In this document: positions 1-6,490 of the stretch, one piece after another
Position numbering within the stretch: the first letter of the stretch is position 1
Layout of the letters: each line of letters begins with the position of its first letter
DNA from: a bacterium
GTDB taxonomy: Bacteria; Electryoneota; Electryoneia; Electryoneales; Electryoneaceae
Assembly (NCBI GenBank): GCA_028278125.1
Contig: JANQEY010000260.1
Span: forward strand, 1 to 15,912
Length of the DNA stretch: 15,912 nucleotides
Direction: 5' to 3'
Position numbers and translations under genes: made by a program
Notes under the pieces: generated by a model
What the model was told of the DNA's origin: nothing
The model's input: only the letters and a program-made list of their open reading frames with translations
Database searches by the model: none

Positions 1-85
1 AAAAAAGTACCCTCACGACTCTTTGATATTTACCGATAATCATATTATGTTTTAATCAAATTCGCACAAACAGTGAAATAAATAA

Positions 86-103
86 ATGTTTCAAAAGAAA
101 CAT
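86..103. repeat. Perfect inverted repeat upstream of fbp
   Basis: ATGTTTC (86-92) and GAAACAT (97-103) form a perfect 7-bp inverted repeat around an AAAA spacer, about 95 bp before the fbp start codon. Read on the plus strand it is not followed by a T tract, so it does not look like a terminator. Its size and placement fit a protein-binding operator or a small leader hairpin. Neither role is shown by the sequence alone. Confidence 0.4.
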
Positions 104-198
104 CCTTCCCCTAATCCACATTTACTGAATTATCTTATTAATACAAATACGTTTATGATTGAGGGACAAGCTATTTTTATAGATTTCGGGAGGTATTG

Positions 199-1224
199 AT
201 GGCACAGGAGATGATCACCACTCAACGCTTTATTGACATGGAGGAACGTCGGTTCCCCAAAGCAAAGGGTGAATTCACATCACTAATGATGGAGATTGTT
301 CTCACTTCGAAAATTATTAACCGTGAAGTTAACAAAGCCGGGTTAGTTAATATTCTAGGGATGACCGGCGATGTAAATATCCAGGGTGAAGAGGTCAGGA
401 AACTTGATGAATACGCCAATGACCTTTTCCTCCATATGCTGAAGTATTCAGGCCATGTTTGTGCCATGGCTTCAGAAGAGATGGAGGATATGGTCCAGGG
501 TCCGCAGTACAGCAACAAGGGCAATTACGTTGTTCTTCTTGATCCGCTTGACGGTTCATCCAACATTGACGCAAATGTTTCCATCGGGAGTATATTCGCG
601 ATTTACCGCAGAGTCTCCCCCACCGGTAAACCGGGACAGATCGAGGACTTTCTGCAGCCAGGCAAAAAAATGGTTGCATCCGGATATGTGATCTATGGTT
701 CATCAACCATGCTGGTCTATACAACCGGGCAGGGTGTCCATGGATTTACATACGATCCATCAGCCGGTACATATATTTTGAGTCACCCGAATATTCAACT
801 CCCGGGACGATCAAAGGTCTATTCGGTGAATGAATCCTACTGGGTGCGGTGGACGGAAGGTGTTAGAAAATACGTGGAACGTGTAAAAGGTGTAGGACCT
901 GATGCCCTCGATAAACCTCTTTCGGGAAGGTATATAGGTTCGATGGTAGCGGATTTTCATCGTAATATGCTCTATGGCGGCATCTTCCTTTATCCGGGTA
1001 CGATGGACAAACCTAAAGGAAAATTACGCCTTCTCTACGAAGCTAACCCGATGGCATTCCTTCTAAAAGCCGCCGGCGGATATGCGTCTGACGGGAGAAG
1101 AGATATTCTCTCAGTTAAACCGGATGAATTACACCAGCGTACACCGCTCTTTATGGGTAACAGGGATGAAGTGAAGATACTGGAAAAATACATCAAAAAA
1201 TATGATAACCATATTGAAGAATAA
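199..1224 (+). CDS. fbp: Class I fructose-1,6-bisphosphatase
   Basis: This enzyme hydrolyses fructose-1,6-bisphosphate to fructose-6-phosphate and phosphate, the committed cytosolic step of gluconeogenesis. The 341-residue length is normal for the class I family. Visible motifs include ASEE (91-94), the metal-binding DPLDGSSNID (115-124), NESY (211-214), GSMVADFHR (247-255) and the family signature KLRLLYEANP (275-284), which contains the catalytic-site Lys/Arg/Glu. The ATG at 199 is preferred over the in-frame TTG at 196 because GGGAGG (188-193) sits five bases before the ATG. The gene stands alone on its strand, ends in a hairpin terminator, and converges on a phosphofructokinase gene that acts on the same metabolite pair. 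No frameshift or missing catalytic residue is seen. Identity is very secure; allosteric control such as AMP sensitivity cannot be read with confidence. Confidence 0.97.
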   Translation: MAQEMITTQRFIDMEERRFPKAKGEFTSLMMEIVLTSKIINREVNKAGLVNILGMTGDVNIQGEEVRKLDEYANDLFLHMLKYSGHVCAMASEEMEDMVQGPQYSNKGNYVVLLDPLDGSSNIDANVSIGSIFAIYRRVSPTGKPGQIEDFLQPGKKMVASGYVIYGSSTMLVYTTGQGVHGFTYDPSAGTYILSHPNIQLPGRSKVYSVNESYWVRWTEGVRKYVERVKGVGPDALDKPLSGRYIGSMVADFHRNMLYGGIFLYPGTMDKPKGKLRLLYEANPMAFLLKAAGGYASDGRRDILSVKPDELHQRTPLFMGNRDEVKILEKYIKKYDNHIEE

Positions 1225-1249
1225 CAATATTTTAAAGCCACAAAAACAG

Positions 1250-1280
1250 AAGGGCTTCCATGATGGAAGTCCTTATTTAT
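1250..1280 (+). terminator. fbp terminator, possibly bidirectional
   Basis: An 11-bp stem, AAGGGCTTCCA (1250-1260) with TGGAAGTCCTT (1264-1274), closes a TGA loop with one G-T wobble. It is followed by ATTTATT, 25 bp after the fbp stop. On the minus strand the stem is followed by CTGTTTTTG, so it could also stop transcription coming from the small gene at 1369-1560. The stem resembles the one at 1615-1639. Confidence 0.8.
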
Positions 1281-1305
1281 TAATATATGATTGTAATATC
1301 TTTTT

Positions 1306-1327
1306 CCCGGACCGAGGGCGGTCCGGG
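1306..1327. repeat. GC-rich perfect hairpin in the fbp/pfk convergence zone
   Basis: CCCGGACC (1306-1313) and GGTCCGGG (1320-1327) form a perfect 8-bp stem with loop GAGGGC. A TTTTT run lies on the 5' side of the plus strand, so neither strand shows the usual stem-then-T order of an intrinsic terminator. It may be a small palindromic intergenic repeat or a second RNA 3' structure. Confidence 0.5.
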
Positions 1328-1368
1328 CGACATTTTAGATATTTTGTTACCCGGATTATGGAATCGAC

Positions 1369-1560
1369 CTATCCTGTTTCAGATACAACTTTCGAATCTT
1401 GTTTCTTTTTAATAATCCAGGATCCGGCAATCGCAATCAGTGTAAATATAAAAAACAGATTGTGCTGTGCAATACCTAGTGGTTCTGTGAGAAATCTTGC
1501 AAGCAGGTAAGAGATAATCAATAGAACAATCTGTGTTACCCTATACTTCCATTCACCCAT
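1369..1560 (-). CDS. Small two-helix membrane protein, unknown function
   Basis: A 63-residue predicted protein I do not recognise. It has two hydrophobic segments, about residues 9-24 (TQIVLLIISYLLARFL) and 35-50 (around LFFIFTLIAIAGSWII), joined by a short turn, with a basic tail (KKKQDSK). This is a helical-hairpin topology. An in-frame ATG at 1572 would add four residues. The ATG at 1560 is preferred because a GGGGG tract lies five bases before it, whereas nothing like a ribosome binding site precedes 1572. The gene lies between convergent fbp and pfk, downstream of the pfk terminator, so it needs its own promoter or read-through from pfk. The hydrophobic pattern and ribosome binding site support a real gene; the function is unknown. 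Confidence 0.6.
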   Translation of the reverse strand: MGEWKYRVTQIVLLIISYLLARFLTEPLGIAQHNLFFIFTLIAIAGSWIIKKKQDSKVVSETG

Positions 1561-1611
1561 CTTAACCCCCATATATTATTTCGTTCTTGTAATCATTTTT
1601 GATGAATATAC

Positions 1612-1639
1612 AAAAAGGGCTTCATCGTGGGAAGCCCTT
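1612..1639 (-). terminator. pfk terminator
   Basis: Read on the minus strand, a perfect 9-bp stem AAGGGCTTC/GAAGCCCTT (1639-1631 with 1623-1615) with a seven-base loop runs straight into TTTTTG. It lies 25 bp after the phosphofructokinase stop codon and is a textbook intrinsic terminator. Confidence 0.85.
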
Positions 1640-1663
1640 ATCTGTTTGAATAAAATAAAGCTA

Positions 1664-3034
1664 CTAAGATTTTGATTTATTCTTAGGTGGTTCCAGATTA
1701 ATTGACGCTCTCGCCGCTTCTTCCTCAGATTTGCCATCAGCTACAGGACCATCATACTGACCAACATTCGCTTTTTTCTCATCCTCTACCAGGTAATAAA
1801 ACTGTTCCCGGAAATCTTTTAGAGTGATATTACCTGTGGCGGCATACTTGGCTAATTCATGCGGATCATCAAAATCAGATCCTGATAACCTGATCATGTA
1901 GCGTCTGCCGATATGATAATACTCTGAATCGATATCAATCATTCTTACCTTGGTTACGCCGGTTTTCGGATCGACAATATCCTTAAAATACATGGGAACA
2001 AACTGGCCATCCTGGATCGATACCATAGCAGCATTTCCACCTTCAAGAATAAATTTTGCCGCGCAAAAACCCAGATCACGGGTGTATTCCATATCAAACG
2101 GGATAGGATCGGAACATCTCAGCTCATAACCTATATTTTTTGCAACTATGGTAGTTTTTATACCAAAATCAGCTAACCGTTTCTGTACTTCAGCCTTGAG
2201 TATTTCACCAAAATTAACCTCAGCAAGGCGGATGTTATCATGAGCGTCACGTTCCACGTTCACCAGGAGATTTAAATCTTCCTTGGACATTTTTTCCACC
2301 AGGCCTTCGGCAACTACCGCAACACCATCCGGGAAACCGTAGCTCAGCCTTTTTATAATCGATCCTACCAGGATATCCACAAGTTTTTTCATTGTCAGCT
2401 TGTTTTTACCCGTAAATTCTTCCGGGATCAGGGTTATCGTTGCTCCTGCCGCTTTTCCCATTCCCAGGGCCAGGTGTCCAGCCTTGCGGCCCATGCTGAC
2501 AACAAAAAACCAGCGTGAAGTAGTTCTTGCGTCAACCATCAGGTTTTTAACAATTTCCACACCATGGTGGCGAGCAGTCTGGAAACCGAACGTGCAGATA
2601 CCGTGGGGGAGATCCAGGTCATTATCTATAGTTTTAGGAACATGTACGACACGAATTCGTCCATCAGCCATCTCCTCCAACCTGAGAGCGGAATATGCAG
2701 TATCATCACCCCCGATTGTGATTAGCTTGTCAATATTTAGGCGAAGTAAGGAGGTTACGGTGGTTTCGAGGTGCTTTTTATTCTTTGTCGGATTAAAACG
2801 AGATATCCCGATATGAGAGCCACCCCTGAAATGAATTCGGCTGATTTCTTCGATGGATAATTCCCTCACATGAGATATATCACCATTCATGATATGTTTA
2901 AAACCATCCATAATACCGACAACTTCAGTACCACCCAGGAGGCTCCGGATTGTCGCTGCGCCTATTACACTATTAATTCCTGGCGCTGGACCGCCACCTA
3001 CTAAGATTCCAAGCCGCTTCTTGTAAGTAATCAT
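1664..3034 (-). CDS. pfp: Phosphofructokinase, probably PPi-dependent
   Basis: The enzyme interconverts fructose-6-phosphate and fructose-1,6-bisphosphate in the cytosol. The 456-residue protein shows the nucleotide/PPi loop GGGPAPGIN (13-21), GGDD (108-111), PKTIDND (133-139, catalytic Asp137), MGRKAGHLAL (181-190) and AEG (242-244). In this family Asp in place of the second Gly of GGDG, together with Lys in place of Gly in PGTIDND, marks PPi-dependent enzymes. That makes a reversible PPi reaction the best prediction over ATP. The C-terminal 40 residues are charged and look disordered. The start is supported by AAGGAT (3043-3048), eight bases before the ATG. The gene is monocistronic, faces fbp, and ends in its own hairpin. 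The family assignment is secure; the phosphoryl donor is inferred from two residues. Confidence 0.93.
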   Translation of the reverse strand: MITYKKRLGILVGGGPAPGINSVIGAATIRSLLGGTEVVGIMDGFKHIMNGDISHVRELSIEEISRIHFRGGSHIGISRFNPTKNKKHLETTVTSLLRLNIDKLITIGGDDTAYSALRLEEMADGRIRVVHVPKTIDNDLDLPHGICTFGFQTARHHGVEIVKNLMVDARTTSRWFFVVSMGRKAGHLALGMGKAAGATITLIPEEFTGKNKLTMKKLVDILVGSIIKRLSYGFPDGVAVVAEGLVEKMSKEDLNLLVNVERDAHDNIRLAEVNFGEILKAEVQKRLADFGIKTTIVAKNIGYELRCSDPIPFDMEYTRDLGFCAAKFILEGGNAAMVSIQDGQFVPMYFKDIVDPKTGVTKVRMIDIDSEYYHIGRRYMIRLSGSDFDDPHELAKYAATGNITLKDFREQFYYLVEDEKKANVGQYDGPVADGKSEEEAARASINLEPPKNKSKS

Positions 3035-3312
3035 TTTATTCCATCCTTATTGATATGTTTGATAATTGTATACTTCGAGGAAGATCAGGCTGGTAAAATT
3101 GAATAAAAATTCCTGACAATTACCATCTTAAACTAAAAATAATGCAACAATGATACAAGGTCGAAGACTAAATAAATTAATCATTAAAAAGAGACATGAG
3201 AGAATATTGATAAATATTAAAAAGTTGTTACAGATCACAAATTCCGGTTGAACTTCACTTTAGTTTATTTCGCTATTATTAGTCTTTTATGTCTTTGATA
3301 GTGTTAGATAAC

Positions 3313-3329
3313 AGGCTCTCAAGGAGCCT
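3313..3329. repeat. Short hairpin in the 690-bp intergenic region
   Basis: AGGCTC (3313-3318) and GAGCCT (3324-3329) pair perfectly around TCAAG. It is followed by CTATTTC, not a real T tract. It is a possible leader or attenuator stem; no role can be assigned. Confidence 0.35.
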
Positions 3330-3477
3330 CTATTTCATGGATTAAAAAAATAGTTAACCTGTATGAAATGCCTTGCATTTAGGATATTTTGGATTTATCT
3401 TTATGTGTCTTATAATCATACTAAATATTAGAGGAAATTTACCTGAAGATTAATTAATTATTACGTATTAAATGTAA

Positions 3478-3575
3478 ATAATCTGAACACAGACACCTCA
3501 CACTGCAATTTTCTGCGCCTTCTATTACCCAAAGGCAGATCCGCCCGCATCTGTTCAGATTGTAGCTCAACTACA
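3478..3575 (+). other. Candidate structured leader element
   Basis: AATCTGAACA (3480-3489) and TGTTCAGATT (3552-3561) are a perfect 10-bp inverted repeat about 62 bases apart. Inside it, TCTGC (3512-3516) pairs with GCAGA (3535-3539), and CTT (3519-3521) can pair with AAG (3532-3534) past a two-base bulge. Immediately 3', TGTAG/CTACA (3561-3565 with 3571-3575) forms a competing hairpin that shares base 3561. The whole lies 150 bases upstream of the 801-residue exoprotein gene, so it could be a structured 5' leader, a small RNA or an operator pair. The pairing is seen; the role is inferred, and no known riboswitch class is recognised. Confidence 0.35.
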
Positions 3576-3725
3576 CCATAACTTTTAGAAACCAGTAGAT
3601 CAAATCGTAATCACCAACAGTTTCAGTTGTATCTCGAATATATTGTTCAACCAGAATTAAAGATAAAAACAAGATTAAGCAGTGAAGTAACAGGAACTCA
3701 TGTTTAACAAACTTGGGAGAACAAC

Positions 3726-6131
3726 ATGAAGAAGTATTGGTTGGTTTCTTTTGTACTCGTACTCTGCATGGCCGCTGCCTCATTCGGTATGGATAAAGCA
3801 GCTCTTTACGACGCCATCGAACAGTACGAAGCAGGTGTAAAAGTATCCTACGATCAGCTGCAGATGATGCGTCAGGCTGGATACGATTTCAACTACACAC
3901 CTGTTAATCACGAACTCGACCTGATGGGTGGTCCAGACGATTACGGTTACATGTACATCGATAACGAAGAAGTAGAAGGTCCGGACTGGGCATGGGTAGA
4001 CATCACCGCAACCGGTTTGCTGGTTGAAGGTCTTGCCGATGACAACTATGTAGGTCCGTATGCCATGGGCATCGATTTCCCATTTTATGGAGATACTTAC
4101 ACCGATATCTACATCCAGTCTAATGGTACACTTTCATTCTTCGACGCTTATGTGTCACTCAGCAACTATGAAATGCCTTATGCCGGCTGGATTCCCTACG
4201 AAGCAATGATTGCCTGGTTCTGGGATGACCTGAACGCTAACAATGGCGGTGAAGTTTACATCGAAGCCGTTGACATGGGCGACCAGATGGCTTGTGTAAT
4301 CCAGTATGTTGAATACCACGACTACTGGCCGAGCACTGGCTACTGCGATTTTGAAATCATTATGTATGAAGACGGCACTATCCTGATGATGTATGATTAT
4401 ATCAGTGATGACATGAATGTTGACAGTTGCACAAATGGTATCCAGAATGCGATGGCCGATATTGGTCTTACCTATGTATACAACAATGATCCCGTCGGTT
4501 ATCCATACAGCGGTCTCGCAGTAATGTATTATCTTGATGAACCCCCACCACCACCAGACGCATGGGTTTATGGTTATGTAACAGATGGTGATACCGGTGA
4601 TCCCATTGAAGGCGCTGATGTTACCGTCGGTGGATATATGACCCTAACTGATGTTGATGGATATTATGAAACTCCGGCCATGTTCTATGCCGGCGAAGAA
4701 GTTATCTGCATGGCAGAAGCTGGTGGCTACCACGGAGCTGATGATGTTCTGCTTCTTGGTGTGGGTGGCAACCAGTGGGATGCGGCTCTCGAACCTATCA
4801 ATGTTGAAGCTGATATCCTGATCTGGCAGGGTGATTCAACTCCAGAATCCTCAGTACCCGTAATTGACGTCCTGCATGATCTCGGCTACACAACTTACGA
4901 AACAACTGACTATGCTGCCGTTGACTGGGGTAACTACGATTACGTATTCGCGTTCCTCGGAATCTATCCGAACTACTACCCGGTACTAACAGATTCCCCC
5001 GAAGAAGCAGTGATGGTTGATTACCTGAATGGTGGCGGTTGCCTTTATGTTGAAGGTGGTGACGTATTCGGATATAACTCACCCGCAAACCTTCTCGAAG
5101 CTCTGAATGTTGCTGATGCTGCTGACGGATCTGGCGACCTTGGCTGGGTAACCGGTGTGATGGGAACCTGGACTGATGGCTGGTACATGCAATACATTGG
5201 TGAAAACAGCTGGATTGACCGTCTTACCCCGGGTGAAGGTGCTGTAACCGTACTGACAAATGAAGATGTTGTCACTCCTTATATCTGTGGTATGGTTAAC
5301 GATGCCGGTGACTACAAAAATGCCTGCTTCACTTTTGAACTCGGTATGCTTGTTGATGGTGACATGGGAACAGTATATGATATGGTTGCTGGCCTGATGG
5401 ACTGGTACGTAGCAGCTCCACCACCACCACCAGACCTCGAAATAACACTGTATCCGATGGAAGATATTCCTCAGGTTCCTTACATGGGCTGCCTGCCGTT
5501 TGAAATGGCTGTAGTTAACAATACGATGGATGCCATGATGTTTGATGGTTGGATTACAGTCACGTTCCCGGATGGCTGGGTTGCTGCGCCCCAATATTAC
5601 AGGGCCGGAGATATTCACATTGACGGTGATGGAGTCAGAGACTGGTATCTCGAACTTTGTGCACCGCAATGCGCCCTGGAAGGTATTTACACACTTAATG
5701 CCTATGTCGGTATGTTACCTGATATGACTGTAATTGATTGGGATTGCTTCGACTTTGAAGTCCTTCCGATGGATGGTATCGCTCAGCATAATGAAAACGA
5801 CTGGACAATTTATGGCTGGGGTGAAGATGTAGATGGTGACTTTACTGCTGGCAATGCCGTTCCGACGGAATTCTCTATCAGTGAAGTTTATCCGAATCCG
5901 TTCAACCCGACAACCTCAATCAGCATCGCACTTCCAAGTGCAGCTGAGATGACAGTTAACGTCTTTAACGTTACAGGACAGCAGGTAGCTGTTCTCGCTA
6001 ACGGACGTTTTGCTGAAGGTTACCACAGCTTCACTTTCGATGCCAACAGTCTTTCAAGCGGTATCTATTTCATCCAGGCAACTGTGCCAGGTAAGATGAA
6101 TGATATGCGTAAAGTAATGTTAGTGAAATAA
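3726..6131 (+). CDS. Large acidic multidomain exoprotein with T9SS sorting tail
   Basis: A predicted secreted or cell-surface protein of 801 residues. A signal peptide (1-21, MKKYWLVSFVLVLC then small residues) is followed by a globular region (about 65-270) with FPFYGDTYTDIYIQSNGTLSF, a motif of nidogen-like exoprotein domains. Then come a PPPPP linker (273-277), a carboxypeptidase-regulatory-like beta domain (about 278-357, VYGYVTDGDTGDPIEGADVT), a region like the glutamine-amidotransferase fold (about 361-562), a second PPPPP linker (565-569), a beta-rich domain (570-680) and a type A sorting tail from YPNPFNPTT (722) to the C-terminal Lys. No catalytic triad is evident. Only 14 Lys/Arg occur in the whole protein, none between residues 50 and 498. 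GGGAGA (3715-3720), five bases upstream, sets the start. Secretion is well supported; the biological role is unknown. Confidence 0.9.
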   Translation: MKKYWLVSFVLVLCMAAASFGMDKAALYDAIEQYEAGVKVSYDQLQMMRQAGYDFNYTPVNHELDLMGGPDDYGYMYIDNEEVEGPDWAWVDITATGLLVEGLADDNYVGPYAMGIDFPFYGDTYTDIYIQSNGTLSFFDAYVSLSNYEMPYAGWIPYEAMIAWFWDDLNANNGGEVYIEAVDMGDQMACVIQYVEYHDYWPSTGYCDFEIIMYEDGTILMMYDYISDDMNVDSCTNGIQNAMADIGLTYVYNNDPVGYPYSGLAVMYYLDEPPPPPDAWVYGYVTDGDTGDPIEGADVTVGGYMTLTDVDGYYETPAMFYAGEEVICMAEAGGYHGADDVLLLGVGGNQWDAALEPINVEADILIWQGDSTPESSVPVIDVLHDLGYTTYETTDYAAVDWGNYDYVFAFLGIYPNYYPVLTDSPEEAVMVDYLNGGGCLYVEGGDVFGYNSPANLLEALNVADAADGSGDLGWVTGVMGTWTDGWYMQYIGENSWIDRLTPGEGAVTVLTNEDVVTPYICGMVNDAGDYKNACFTFELGMLVDGDMGTVYDMVAGLMDWYVAAPPPPPDLEITLYPMEDIPQVPYMGCLPFEMAVVNNTMDAMMFDGWITVTFPDGWVAAPQYYRAGDIHIDGDGVRDWYLELCAPQCALEGIYTLNAYVGMLPDMTVIDWDCFDFEVLPMDGIAQHNENDWTIYGWGEDVDGDFTAGNAVPTEFSISEVYPNPFNPTTSISIALPSAAEMTVNVFNVTGQQVAVLANGRFAEGYHSFTFDANSLSSGIYFIQATVPGKMNDMRKVMLVK

Positions 6132-6149
6132 AATTATTGATCTTTCTTG

Positions 6150-6180
6150 CGAGCGTCCGGGAATCCGGGCGCTCGTTTTA
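6150..6180 (+). terminator. Terminator of the 801-residue exoprotein gene
   Basis: CGAGCGTCCGG (6150-6160) pairs over 11 positions with CCGGGCGCTCG (6165-6175), with one T-G wobble and a GAAT loop. It is followed by TTTTAGTTTT. It starts 19 bp after the stop codon and is a strong intrinsic terminator. Confidence 0.9.
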
Positions 6181-6490
6181 GTTTTAACCAGTACGAACTT
6201 CTGAATTGTTATCAGATACAAACTGAAATTTAACATCTAGCCCATATGAAATAGTTAATATTCAACAATATTTGCAGTGTACACCGGGGGTGAGAAATAG
6301 ACTGCCCCGAGAGATACTCTAGCGCTCCCCTGGCTCTATGAGAATTAAAAATCTACATATATCTTTATCAGAATATTTTTCAATTATCCGTCGTCGACCA
6401 TATTAAAACAGGGTTGTAATTTCGAATTACAATGAGTTTATGATGTTAATATTATAGCCTTTACGGAATCAGGTTGCTGGGAGTACTAAA
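6181..6490. other. Intergenic leader of the beta-helix gene
   Basis: About 310 AT-rich bases lie between the terminator at 6150 and the next start codon. No protein gene is evident. The only clear structures are a loose CGGGG/CCCCG pairing (6285-6289 with 6305-6309) and the palindrome at 6414-6432. Confidence 0.5.
6414..6432. repeat. Palindrome upstream of the beta-helix gene
   Basis: TTGTAATT (6414-6421) and AATTACAA (6425-6432) are a perfect 8-bp inverted repeat around TCG, 58 bp upstream of the start codon. The size and spacing fit an operator for a dimeric regulator. No regulator gene is adjacent, so the assignment is tentative. Confidence 0.4.

Larger units (their letters stand above)
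3035..3725. other. Non-coding interval between divergent pfk and T9SS exoprotein genes
   Basis: About 690 AT-rich bases separate two divergently transcribed genes and should hold both promoters. I see no convincing protein gene or tRNA. Two foldable stretches stand out: a small hairpin at 3313-3329 and a longer pairing element at 3478-3575. No strong -35/-10 pair can be picked with confidence for either gene. Confidence 0.6.

Noticed and set aside
1202..1510. 102-codon plus-strand frame after fbp
   Set aside because: It runs through the fbp terminator and the GC hairpin, has no ribosome binding site, and overlaps the better-supported minus-strand membrane protein gene.
3571..3783. 70-codon minus-strand frame at the start of the exoprotein gene
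   Set aside because: It covers the ribosome binding site and signal peptide of a strong plus-strand gene, lacks its own ribosome binding site, and its composition is not protein-like apart from one hydrophobic patch.
5079..5669. 196-codon open frame on the minus strand inside the 801-residue exoprotein gene
   Set aside because: It is antisense to a gene with a clear signal peptide, domains and sorting tail, and its product resembles no family. The open frame is probably a by-product of the host gene's codon composition.
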